From an uncultured Oscillibacter sp. (GTDB taxonomy: Bacteria; Bacillota; Clostridia; Oscillospirales; Oscillospiraceae): DNA of 64,000 nt. The stretch spans positions 29,508 to 93,507 of the forward strand of contig CATNDJ010000005.1 of the NCBI GenBank assembly GCA_950097265.1, written 5' to 3'. Shown in pieces: positions 42,554-50,311 of the stretch. The notes below the pieces were generated by a model. It saw only the letters and a program-made list of their open reading frames with translations, had not been told where the DNA came from and ran no database searches. The position numbers were made by a program, and so were the translations under genes. Each line of letters opens with the position of its first letter. Position 1 is the first letter of the stretch.

Positions 42554-42665
42554 ACGATTACCCCCAGCGTTTCCATGATAAAAGCAGTATATCCTCTTTT
42601 CTCCCGTTCAGTCAAGCGCGCCTGTTCCTCGGGAGCGAAGTTGTAATCAAAAAGGAGGGCACCCA

Positions 42666-44960
42666 ATGAGCAAATGCGTCGGCAAGAGCGTGACCCGGGT
42701 GGACGCCTACGAAAAGGCGACGGGCCGGGCCAAATACATGGACGACCTCTGCGGCCGCGAAGCCCTGATTGCGAAGATCTGCCATTCCACCATTGCCCAC
42801 GGCTTCGTGAAGTCCGTGGACACGGCGGCGGCGGAGGCCGTTCCCGGCGTGGTCAAAATTCTGACCTGCTTCGATGCGCCGGACGTCGAGTTTCCCACGG
42901 CGGGCCATCCCTGGTCCACGGACCCCCATCACCAGGACGTAGCGGACCGGAGGCTGCTGAACCGCCATGTGCGCTACTACGGCGACGAGGTGGCCGTGGT
43001 CATCGCCGAGGACGAGATTGCCGCCGCCCAGGCCGTTCGGGCTCTCAAGGTGGAGTACGAGGAGCTGCCCTTCGTCCTGGATGTGCAGGAGGCCATGAAG
43101 GACGGCGCGCCTCAGATTCACGAGGGCCGGGCGAACAACATCCTGGCTCACTCCGACGTGAGGCGGGGGGACTACGAGGCCGCCCGGCAGGAACCCGGCC
43201 TTATCAAAGTCGAAGGCTGGTACGACACCCCCACGGTCCAGCACTGCCACATCGAGAACCACGGCTGCTTCGCCTACGAGGAGGCGGGCCGGGTGGTGGT
43301 GGTCAGCTCCACCCAGATTCCCCACATCGTCCGCCGGGTCGTCGGCCAGGCTTTGGGCATTCCCTGGGGTAAGGTCCGGATTATCAAGCCCTACATCGGC
43401 GGGGGCTTCGGCAACAAGCAGGACGCGCTGTACGAGCCCCTGTGCGCCTGGTGCTCCACCCAGGTGGGCGGGCGGCTGGTGAAGCTGGAGTGCAGCCGGG
43501 AGGAGACCTTTGTGTCCAACCGGGTCCGCCACGCCATCCGCACCCATATCATCTCCTACGTCCGGCCCGACGGCACGCTGGTGGCCCGGAAGCTGGAGGC
43601 CTTCTCCAACCAGGGGGCCTACGCCTCCCACGGCCACGGCATCGTGGCCAAGGGCATGAACGCCTTCCCCCAGCTCTATCCCTGCCTCAACGTGGAGTGC
43701 GACAGCTGGACGGTGTACACGAACCGGCCCTCCGCCGGGGCCATGCGGGGCTATGGCATTCCCCAGGCCATGTTCGCCGGGGAAAGCCACATCGACGACA
43801 TCTGTAAGGCCATCGGCATGTCCCCCCTGGAGTTCCGCCGGAAAAACCTGATGCCTGTGGGCTATGTGGACGGCTTCTCCAAGAACGAGCTGTACCACGA
43901 CACCTTCAATCAATGCATGGACAAGGCCCTGGAGCTGCTGGACTATGAGAAGAAGTTCCGGGAATACCAGAACCAGACCGGGCCGGTGCGCCGGGGCGTG
44001 GGCCTGGCGGTCTTCTGGTATAACACCGCCGTGTGGCCCATTTCCCTGGAGTCCTCCTCCTGCCGCATGGTACTGAACCAGGACGGGTCTTTGCAGTTCC
44101 AGACCGGCGAGACGGAGATCGGCCAGGGCTGCGACACGGCCTACTCTCAGATGGTGGCGGACGCCGTGGGGATTCCCCTCAGCGATGTCCACGTGGTTTC
44201 CACCCAAGATACCGATATCACCCCCTTCGGCACCGGAGCCTACGCCTCCCGGCAGACCTATATCGGCGGCTTCTCCATCATGCAGACGGCCCTGGCCCTC
44301 CGGGAGCGCATCCTGGAGGTGGCTCACGAACAGACCCGGATGCCCGTTTCCAACCTGGACCTGGCGGACGGCCAAATCGTCCGGAAATCCGACGGGCGGG
44401 TGTTGAAGTCCCTGGGGGACCTGGCTACGGAGAGCCTGTATTCTCTGGAGCACAGCCGGCACATCACCGCCGAGACCACGGCGCAGATCAAGTCCAACGC
44501 CTACTCCTTCGGCTGCTCCTTCGCCGAGGTGGAAGTGGACATTCCCATGTGCAAGGCGACCCTGCTGCGGCTCATCAACGTCCACGACTGCGGGACCCTC
44601 ATCAATCCCGCCCTGGCGGAAGCCCAGGTCCACGGCGGCATGTCCATGGCCATCGGCTACGGTCTCTCCGAGGAATTGAAGTTTGACGAGAAGACTGGAA
44701 AGCCCCTGAACAACAACCTGCTGGACTACAAGCTGTCCACCTTTATGGACCACCCCGCGCTGGAGGTGGGCTTTGTGGAGAACCCGGAGCCCACGTCTCC
44801 CTACGGCACCAAGGCCCTGGGCGAGCCCCCGGCCTGTTCGCCGGCCCCGGCCATCCGGAACGCCATCCTGAACGCCACCGGCGTGGCCGTTGATTCCTGC
44901 CCCATCACGCCCCACGTCCTCTACCGGAAATTCCGGGAAGCGGGACTGATCGAAGAGTAA
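42666..44960 (+). CDS. xdhA: Xanthine dehydrogenase molybdenum subunit XdhA
   Basis: The 764-residue subunit contains the molybdopterin-binding domain without iron-sulfur clusters. Motifs: YIGGGFGNKQDALYEP (about 240), RPSAGAMRGYGIPQA (about 355), GETEIGQGCDTAYSQM (about 480) and, near the C-terminus, YGTKALGEPPACSPAPA with the catalytic Glu of GE (about 720). It is the first gene of xdhABC; AAAGGAGGG precedes the ATG. The complex oxidises hypoxanthine/xanthine to urate with transfer of electrons through the [2Fe-2S] and FAD subunits. I see no strong promoter in the 112 bp before it. Confidence 0.93.
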   Translation: MSKCVGKSVTRVDAYEKATGRAKYMDDLCGREALIAKICHSTIAHGFVKSVDTAAAEAVPGVVKILTCFDAPDVEFPTAGHPWSTDPHHQDVADRRLLNRHVRYYGDEVAVVIAEDEIAAAQAVRALKVEYEELPFVLDVQEAMKDGAPQIHEGRANNILAHSDVRRGDYEAARQEPGLIKVEGWYDTPTVQHCHIENHGCFAYEEAGRVVVVSSTQIPHIVRRVVGQALGIPWGKVRIIKPYIGGGFGNKQDALYEPLCAWCSTQVGGRLVKLECSREETFVSNRVRHAIRTHIISYVRPDGTLVARKLEAFSNQGAYASHGHGIVAKGMNAFPQLYPCLNVECDSWTVYTNRPSAGAMRGYGIPQAMFAGESHIDDICKAIGMSPLEFRRKNLMPVGYVDGFSKNELYHDTFNQCMDKALELLDYEKKFREYQNQTGPVRRGVGLAVFWYNTAVWPISLESSSCRMVLNQDGSLQFQTGETEIGQGCDTAYSQMVADAVGIPLSDVHVVSTQDTDITPFGTGAYASRQTYIGGFSIMQTALALRERILEVAHEQTRMPVSNLDLADGQIVRKSDGRVLKSLGDLATESLYSLEHSRHITAETTAQIKSNAYSFGCSFAEVEVDIPMCKATLLRLINVHDCGTLINPALAEAQVHGGMSMAIGYGLSEELKFDEKTGKPLNNNLLDYKLSTFMDHPALEVGFVENPEPTSPYGTKALGEPPACSPAPAIRNAILNATGVAVDSCPITPHVLYRKFREAGLIEE

Positions 44961-44975
44961 AGGAGGGCCCAGCGT

Positions 44976-45857
44976 ATGTATGACATGAAAGCCCTGTACC
45001 AGGCTGAGAGCGTCAAGGACGCCGTGGCCTTGCGGCTGGCCCATCCCGAGGCCCAGATCATCGCCGGAGGCTCCGACGTACTGGTCCAGATGCGGGAGGG
45101 CAAACGGGCCGGGGCGGAGCTCATCTCCATCCAGACCCTGGACGAGCTCCGGGGCGTGTCCCTGAAGGAGGACGGGACCCTGCGCATCGGCTCCCTGACC
45201 AGCTTTTCCCATATCACCCGGGACCCGCTGATCCAAACGTACATCAACGTTTTGGGCGAGGCCGTGGACCAGGTGGGCGGACCCCAGATTCGGAACATCG
45301 GCACCATCGGGGGGAACACCTGCAACGGCGTTACCTCCGCCGACTCCGCCTCCACCCTCCACGCCTGGGACGCCATTGTGGAGCTCACCGGCCCGGAGGG
45401 CGTCCGCCGCCAGCCCATCCACGATTTCTACATCAAGGCAGGCAAGGTGGACGTCCGGGAAGGGGAGATTCAGACCGCCATTTTAATCCCCAAAGAGAGC
45501 TATGAAAACTGCTTCGGACACTATATCAAGTACGCCATGCGCAGCGCCATGGACATCGCCACCTTGGGAACCTCCGTCAACGTCCGCCTCTCCGCCGACA
45601 AGAAAGCGGTGGAGCGGGCCCGGGTTGCCTTCGGCGTAGCGGGCCCCGTGCCCCTGCGGGCCGCGCATGCCGAGGAACTGGCCAAGGGTCGCCCCGTTAG
45701 CCTGGAGCTGGCGGAACAGTTCGCCCGGGCGGTCAAGGAGGACATCAATCCCCGGGACTCCTGGCGGGCGGCTAAGGATTTCCGCCTGCACATCGCCGTG
45801 GAGAGCGCGAAGCGGGCCTTCATTGAATCCGTAAGACTGGCGGGAGGTGACCTGTGA
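44976..45857 (+). CDS. xdhB: Xanthine dehydrogenase FAD subunit XdhB
   Basis: The 293-residue subunit is a FAD-binding PCMH-type domain (IIAGGSDVLVQMREGKR at about 28-44, the FAD pyrophosphate loop; GGPQIRNIGTIGGNTCNG at about 102-119) plus a C-terminal CO-dehydrogenase-flavoprotein-like domain. It passes electrons from the iron-sulfur subunit to NAD. AGGAGGG lies just upstream, 15 bp after xdhA. Its stop overlaps the xdhC start (TGATG). Confidence 0.93.
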   Translation: MYDMKALYQAESVKDAVALRLAHPEAQIIAGGSDVLVQMREGKRAGAELISIQTLDELRGVSLKEDGTLRIGSLTSFSHITRDPLIQTYINVLGEAVDQVGGPQIRNIGTIGGNTCNGVTSADSASTLHAWDAIVELTGPEGVRRQPIHDFYIKAGKVDVREGEIQTAILIPKESYENCFGHYIKYAMRSAMDIATLGTSVNVRLSADKKAVERARVAFGVAGPVPLRAAHAEELAKGRPVSLELAEQFARAVKEDINPRDSWRAAKDFRLHIAVESAKRAFIESVRLAGGDL

Positions 45858-46363
45858 TGGAAAAGCATCAGATCCAGTATCAGACAGTCCGTTTCAACCT
45901 GAACGGCAAGGACGTGGAGCGGACGGTGGACGTCCGGGCCAGCCTCACCGACATGCTGCGAAACGACTTCCGGATGACCTCCGTGAAAAAGGGCTGCGAG
46001 GTAGGGGAGTGCGGGGCCTGCAACGTCCTCATCGACGGGGAAGCCTTCAACTCCTGCATCTACCTGGCCGTCTGGGCCGAGGGCAAGAAGGTCCGCACCC
46101 TGGAGGGCCTTCTGGGCCCCAACGGCGAGCTCTCCGATATCCAGCAGGCCTTCGTGGACGAGGCGGCCATTCAGTGCGGCTTCTGCTCCCCGGGCTTCAT
46201 CCTGACGGCGGTGGAGATTCTGGAGAGCGGGAAAGAGTACACGGACGGCGAGCTTCGGAAGCTCCTCTCCGGCCACCTGTGCCGGTGCACCGGATACGAA
46301 AACATCCTCCGGGCGGTGAAGAAGACCATGTACAAGCGCCTGGGGAAAGATGTGCCGCGGTGA
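45857..46363 (+). CDS. xdhC: Xanthine dehydrogenase iron-sulfur subunit XdhC
   Basis: The ATG at 45857 (GGGAGGTGA upstream) gives a 168-residue protein with two [2Fe-2S] domains. The plant-type cluster is CEVGECGACNV with a later NSC (about 48-69), and the helical-domain cluster is CGFCSPGF and CRCTGY (about 108-145). It moves electrons from the molybdenum to the FAD subunit. This is the small iron-sulfur XdhC of E. coli xdhABC, not the XdhC/CoxF maturation factor that shares the name. Confidence 0.93.
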   Translation: MEKHQIQYQTVRFNLNGKDVERTVDVRASLTDMLRNDFRMTSVKKGCEVGECGACNVLIDGEAFNSCIYLAVWAEGKKVRTLEGLLGPNGELSDIQQAFVDEAAIQCGFCSPGFILTAVEILESGKEYTDGELRKLLSGHLCRCTGYENILRAVKKTMYKRLGKDVPR

Positions 46364-46380
46364 CTTGGTAATAATGTAAG

Positions 46381-46410
46381 AGCGGCGGAACGCATAAGCG
46401 TCCCGCCGCT
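46381..46410. terminator. Terminator between convergent xdhC and aldolase genes
   Basis: AGCGGCGG (46381-46388) pairs with CCGCCGCT (46403-46410); an inner ACGC/GCGT stem extends it. The flank on the xdhC side is TTCCTGTT. Confidence 0.65.
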
Positions 46411-46417
46411 TTCCTGT

Positions 46418-47083
46418 TCAATAGCCTGTCTTTTTGCCGTCCGGCTGTCCGTAGGATTGGAAGCGCTCCACCACGTCGTCCATGGCCTCCCTGCCTAGCA
46501 CGTTGGGCGTTCCGATACAAAGGGCCCGGTATTGGAGCTCCGCCACGTATTCCATGTTCAGCGCCAAGCCATAGGCCCCGGCGATGTCCCTGCCGCAGGC
46601 CACCAGCCCGTGGTTTCCCAAGAGGACCGCGTCGCTGTTCCCGGCGGTCTCCACGGCGGCCTCCGCCAGCTCCAGAGTGCCGAAGGGGTAGTAGGGCACG
46701 CAGGGGATCTCCGCCGCTCCCGCATCGGCGATGGCGTAGTGAACGGCCTGAAGGGGAAGGCCCAGCACGGCGAAGGTAGTGCAGTACATGGAGTGGGTGT
46801 GGACCACGGCCCGGATCTGGGGCTTGCGCTTGTAAAAGAGGGTGTGGAGGGCCCATTCGCTGGAGGGCTTCCGGGCCCCCTCCACGATATTGGCTTCCAG
46901 GTCCGTCACCACCACGTCCTCCGGCCGGGTATCAAAGTAGCCGATGCCGGAGGGGCTGACGGCCATCAGGCCCTGCTCCGGGACATAGATGCTGAGATTG
47001 CCGCTGGTGCCGGTGCAGAGCCGGTCGGCGCTCATTCGTTTGCCGTACTCCACCACCAGCTCCCGTTCCTTCTGTAACAGCAT
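46418..47083 (-). CDS. Class II aldolase (fuculose-phosphate aldolase-like)
   Basis: The 221-residue protein is a zinc-dependent class II aldolase/adducin domain. GTSGNLSIYVP (about residues 25-35), SSEWALHTLFYK with the catalytic Glu (about 73-84), the zinc ligands HTHSMYC (about 94-100) and LLGNHGLVACG (about 152-162) are present. GAGGAGG precedes the start. It follows a MtnA-type isomerase by 13 bp. That pair is the core of the 5-deoxyribose/methylthioribose (DHAP shunt) salvage branch, in which the aldolase cleaves 5-deoxyribulose-1-phosphate or its methylthio analogue to DHAP and an aldehyde. Fuculose or rhamnulose use is the alternative. Confidence 0.88.
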   Translation of the reverse strand: MLLQKERELVVEYGKRMSADRLCTGTSGNLSIYVPEQGLMAVSPSGIGYFDTRPEDVVVTDLEANIVEGARKPSSEWALHTLFYKRKPQIRAVVHTHSMYCTTFAVLGLPLQAVHYAIADAGAAEIPCVPYYPFGTLELAEAAVETAGNSDAVLLGNHGLVACGRDIAGAYGLALNMEYVAELQYRALCIGTPNVLGREAMDDVVERFQSYGQPDGKKTGY

Positions 47084-47096
47084 GGCTGTAACCTCC

Positions 47097-48149
47097 TCAA
47101 TAAAAATCCCGGACCTCCGTGTCGAAATAGCGGTCCAGCAGATAGGGGACGTAGACCCCCTTGTCCGTCACCACGCCGGAAATCAGGTGAGGGGGCGTGA
47201 CGTCGAAGGAAGGATAGACGCCCTTGACCTCCGGGACGGTGTTGGGGACGCCCCAGGAGCTGAGCACCGGCCCGGGGTCCCGGTGTTCGATGACGATGTC
47301 TTTCGCAGAACGCTTGTCCCCGTCGGGGATGCCGGTGACATAGTAGGGAATGCCGAAGTACTTGGCCAGAATCGCCATTTGGAACGTGCCGGTTTTGTTG
47401 GCGATGTGCCCGTCCCGGGCGATGGCGTCGGCGGCGGAGGTAAACAGGCCGATTCCCTCCCGCTCCATGGCGTAAGCGGCCATGTTGTCTGTGAGGACCG
47501 TGGTGTCGAAGCCCGCCTGGGCGAAGCAGCTGGCCGTGAGCCGGGCCCCCTGGAGAAAGGGCCGGGTTTCCGCGCAGAAGACCCGGAAGGACTTCCCCGT
47601 CCGGCGGGCGGCCCGGATGAGGGTCCCGATGATGGTTTCCCCATAGCACTGGGTCAGAATGGCCCCGCCCTCCGGGATGAGCGTTTCCAATTGGTCCCCC
47701 ACCAGCTGCATGACGCCGTAGCGCCGGTTCAGGGACGCCAGCGTGTCCTCCACAATGGCGGCCACAGGGTCCTGCCCCGCCTCCAGTGCCGCCTCCGCCA
47801 CGTCGGCGCAGCGGAAGGTAATTTTTCCGTAGCGCCCGGCAGTGGTGGGCCGGGCGTGGGCCAGATCATGGGCCGCCCGGCGGAGAAAGGCGGCCTGTTC
47901 CGCCTTCCCCTTGCCCCGGACCTGGTAGGCCGCCAGGGCCATGCCCATGCCCACGGCGGTATAGGGCCCGGCGCTCTGGGTCACCATGTCCGCGATGGCC
48001 CGGACGACCTCTTGGTAGGTCTCGCAGACCTCAAACCGGACCTCCCGGGGATAGACCCGGCGGTCCAAAATGCGGATCTTCCCGTCCTCATACCAGGCTA
48101 CGTTCTCATACCGCAGGAGAAAGGGCATCCCCTCGTCCATCCGTTTCAT
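47097..48149 (-). CDS. mtnA: S-methyl-5-thioribose-1-phosphate isomerase (MtnA) family
   Basis: The ATG at 48149 with AAGGAGG 8 bases upstream gives 350 residues. The eIF2B-alpha-like isomerase fold is clear, with GVMQLVGDQLETLIPEGGAILTQCYGE (about 145-170, catalytic Cys in TQCYGE), FCAETRPFLQGARLTA (about 190-205), LTDNMAAYAM (catalytic Asp, about 218) and NKTGTFQMAILAKYFGIPYYV (about 252-272). It converts aldose-1-phosphates such as methylthioribose-1-phosphate or 5-deoxyribose-1-phosphate to the ribulose form. Coupling to a class II aldolase, with no other methionine-salvage genes, favours the DHAP shunt over the full Met salvage pathway. No matching kinase or phosphorylase is in the window. 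Confidence 0.9.
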   Translation of the reverse strand: MKRMDEGMPFLLRYENVAWYEDGKIRILDRRVYPREVRFEVCETYQEVVRAIADMVTQSAGPYTAVGMGMALAAYQVRGKGKAEQAAFLRRAAHDLAHARPTTAGRYGKITFRCADVAEAALEAGQDPVAAIVEDTLASLNRRYGVMQLVGDQLETLIPEGGAILTQCYGETIIGTLIRAARRTGKSFRVFCAETRPFLQGARLTASCFAQAGFDTTVLTDNMAAYAMEREGIGLFTSAADAIARDGHIANKTGTFQMAILAKYFGIPYYVTGIPDGDKRSAKDIVIEHRDPGPVLSSWGVPNTVPEVKGVYPSFDVTPPHLISGVVTDKGVYVPYLLDRYFDTEVRDFY

Positions 48150-48199
48150 GTGCCGCGCCTCCTTCGTGACGGGAGTTTTCCCCGTCAAGGGTTTTCAAC

Positions 48200-48228
48200 A
48201 TCATACCGCATCGGGAGGAAAATTGCAA
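48200..48228 (-). promoter_or_regulatory. Promoter of mtnA-aldolase operon
   Basis: On the minus strand TTGCAA (48223-48228), 17 bp and TATGAT (48200-48205). Confidence 0.7.
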
Positions 48229-48249
48229 ACGGAAGGACTGGAAAAACCG

Positions 48250-48278
48250 TTGCCTTTTTTCCGTCCTTCCGCTATACT
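48250..48278 (+). promoter_or_regulatory. Promoter of the glycerate kinase gene
   Basis: TTGCCT (48250-48255), 17 bp and TATACT (48273-48278), 35 bp before the start. Confidence 0.75.
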
Positions 48279-48312
48279 GAACCCCATCAAAGAGGAGAGG
48301 GAGGCGGTTCCC

Positions 48313-49554
48313 ATGACGGAACTTCTGAGGCACGCGGAAGAGATTTACGGCGCGGCCATCCGCCGGGCCCTGCCGGACGCGGCGGTGAAGGAGGCTTTGA
48401 AGGCGTTCCGCCCCGGCCCCGGCCGGACGCTGTTGGTATCGGTGGGCAAGGCGGCTTGGCGGATGGCCGCCGCCGCCCTGGAGGCCGTGGACGCGGACGG
48501 CGGCCTGGTGGTGACGAAATACGGCCACAGCCAGGGGCCCCTTCCCGGCCTGGAGATTCTGGAGGCGGGGCACCCGGTGGCGGACGCCGCCTCCTTCACC
48601 GCGGCGGAGCGGGCGCTGGCGCTGGTCCGGGGCCTGGGCGAAGAGGACTCTGTGCTGTTCCTCCTCTCCGGCGGGGGCTCCGCCCTCTTCGAGTCGTCGG
48701 ACCTTCCCCAGGAGGAATTTCAGGAGATCAACCGCCGGCTCTTGGCCTGCGGCGCGGACATCCAGGAGGTCAACCGGATCCGCAAGCGCCTGTCCAACGT
48801 AAAGGGAGGGCGCTTCGGCGCGGCCTGCGCCCCGGCCCGGGTGTTTTCTGTGGTGCTCTCCGACGTGCTGGGGGACCGGCTGGACATGATCGCCTCCGGC
48901 CCCGCCGCCGTGGACGCTTCTACCCTGGAGGAGACCCTGGCGGTGGTGGAGAAGTATCATTTGGAGCTGTCTCCCAAGGCCCACGGCCTGCTGGAACGGT
49001 CCCTGCCCCCGGCGCTGCCCCATGTGGAAAGCTGTATCTGCGGCAGCGTCTCCCAGCTCTGCCGGACGGCGGCGGAGGTCTGCCGGGAACTGGGCTATGA
49101 GGTCCGCATCCTCACGGACCGGGCGGAGGGAGAGGCCCGGGAGACCGGGGAGGCCCTGGCCCAGGCCCTGCTTCGGGAGCGGAAGGCGGGAAGGCCCCTG
49201 GCCCTCATCCTGGGCGGGGAGACCGTGGTGAAGCTTACCGGCGGGGGGAAGGGGGGTCGGAACCAGGAGCTGGCTCTGGCGGCGGCCCCCATCCTGGCGG
49301 GGACGGAGGGAACGGCCCTGTTTTCCGTGGGTTCCGACGGCACCGACGGCCCCACCGACGCGGCGGGGGGCTATGTGGACGGCGGAACCCGGGACCGCCT
49401 TCGGGCCCTGGGGATTGAAATTCCGGCGGTGCTGGCGGAGAACGACTCCTATCACGCCCTGGAGAAAATCGGGGGCCTGATTGTCACCGGCCCCACGGGG
49501 ACCAACGTCAACGATCTGAGCGTGGGGCTGTATTGGCCCCCGGATATGCCATGA
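48313..49554 (+). CDS. Glycerate 2-kinase (MOFRL/DUF4147 family)
   Basis: The 413-residue protein has an N-terminal DUF4147 domain (LLVSVGKAAWRMAAAAL at about 36-52; LFLLSGGGSALFE at about 114-126; NRIRKRLSNVKGGRFG at about 154-169) and a C-terminal MOFRL domain (LILGGETVVKLTGGGKGGRNQELALAAA at about 297-324; SVGSDGTDGPTDAAGGYVD at about 337-355). It phosphorylates D-glycerate to 2-phosphoglycerate. Glycerate can arise from glyoxylate in purine/allantoin breakdown, which would fit the adjacent xanthine dehydrogenases, but it has its own promoter and the link is inference. Confidence 0.9.
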   Translation: MTELLRHAEEIYGAAIRRALPDAAVKEALKAFRPGPGRTLLVSVGKAAWRMAAAALEAVDADGGLVVTKYGHSQGPLPGLEILEAGHPVADAASFTAAERALALVRGLGEEDSVLFLLSGGGSALFESSDLPQEEFQEINRRLLACGADIQEVNRIRKRLSNVKGGRFGAACAPARVFSVVLSDVLGDRLDMIASGPAAVDASTLEETLAVVEKYHLELSPKAHGLLERSLPPALPHVESCICGSVSQLCRTAAEVCRELGYEVRILTDRAEGEARETGEALAQALLRERKAGRPLALILGGETVVKLTGGGKGGRNQELALAAAPILAGTEGTALFSVGSDGTDGPTDAAGGYVDGGTRDRLRALGIEIPAVLAENDSYHALEKIGGLIVTGPTGTNVNDLSVGLYWPPDMP

Positions 49555-49558
49555 AGAG

Positions 49559-49588
49559 AGCGGAGAGGACCGGAAGGACCTCTCCGCT
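49559..49588 (+). terminator. Intrinsic terminator after glycerate kinase gene
   Basis: AGCGGAGAGG (49559-49568) pairs with CCTCTCCGCT (49579-49588), followed by TGTTTGG. Confidence 0.65.
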
Positions 49589-49602
49589 TGTTTGGTTCAC
49601 GT

Positions 49603-50196
49603 TCAGTGGGGCAGGACCAAACTGACGGCGCACAGAGCCAAGGCGGCGGCGCAGACGACGTCCACGGCCTTGCGGTGATTGGCAAAGAGCCTCTGCAAAG
49701 CCGCCCCGGCGAAGAGCCAGACCAGATTGGCGACGGGTCCCGTGAAGGGCAGGAACAGCCCCACCGCCAGCAGGGACCAGAAGGACCTGCTGTAGGGCAG
49801 GACGTAGGAGGCCAGGGCCATGAGGCAGAAAATCATAACCTTCACGTTGGTGAGCTGCACCAGCAGCCCCGTGAGGAAGCCCGGGGCCTCCGGGGCCTGT
49901 CCCTCCGGCCCGGCGGAGGAGCGGAGGGTATGCCAGGCCATCCAGAGGAGATAGGCCGCGCCCACCCAGGAGAGAAGGCCCACGTATTGGTTCAGCACCG
50001 TGCCCAGAAAGAAGGTCACCAGCACGGAGGCCATGGACACCAGAAAGAAGCCGGTGAACAGCCCCCGCCACTGCCGCAGGGCGGGCCCCTTTCCGTACCG
50101 CAGGGCGGTGGAGAGAGAGCAGAGGTTGGCGGGGCCGGGGGTGATGGCGCCCACGTAACAGTAGAGCAGGAAGGAGGGGAGAAGGGACAGGGGCAT
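49603..50196 (-). CDS. LysE family amino-acid exporter
   Basis: The 197-residue membrane protein starts MPLSLLPSFLLYCYVGAITPGPANLCSLSTALRYG, the hallmark LysE/RhtB N-terminus with TPGP. It has six hydrophobic segments, including LSWVGAAYLLWMAWHTLRS and the LTGLLVQLTNVKVMIFCLMALASYV repeat. I prefer the ATG at 50196 with AAAGGA 11 bases upstream; an ATG at 50208 touches the SD. The gene is divergent from a LysR regulator and shares overlapping promoters with it, the standard arrangement of LysG/LysE and ArgP/ArgO. Substrate is probably a basic or other amino acid, not determinable. Confidence 0.88.
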   Translation of the reverse strand: MPLSLLPSFLLYCYVGAITPGPANLCSLSTALRYGKGPALRQWRGLFTGFFLVSMASVLVTFFLGTVLNQYVGLLSWVGAAYLLWMAWHTLRSSAGPEGQAPEAPGFLTGLLVQLTNVKVMIFCLMALASYVLPYSRSFWSLLAVGLFLPFTGPVANLVWLFAGAALQRLFANHRKAVDVVCAAALALCAVSLVLPH

Positions 50197-50228
50197 GACG
50201 GGCACCATCCTTTGGTTGAGATGAGCCC

Positions 50229-50257
50229 ATCATAACAGAAAAAAATCTATTTGAAAA
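50229..50257 (-). promoter_or_regulatory. Promoter of the lysE-like gene
   Basis: On the minus strand TTTTCA (50252-50257), 17 bp and TATGAT (50229-50234). Its -35 overlaps that of the divergent lysR promoter. Confidence 0.65.
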
Positions 50258-50279
50258 GCGAAAGTTTTTGAAGTATACT
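50251..50279 (+). promoter_or_regulatory. Promoter of the lysR-like gene
   Basis: TTGAAA (50251-50256), 17 bp and TATACT (50274-50279). Overlap of the two -35 boxes lets one bound LysR protein control both directions. Confidence 0.7.
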
Positions 50280-50311
50280 ATTGATAAAAGCGATGAATAG
50301 GAGGGAAGCCC

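Noticed and set aside
46989-49100. A 703-codon plus-strand frame across the aldolase, mtnA and glycerate kinase genes
   Set aside because: It runs antisense to two recognisable enzymes and then in the wrong frame of a third; Gly/Arg-rich sequence without a domain.
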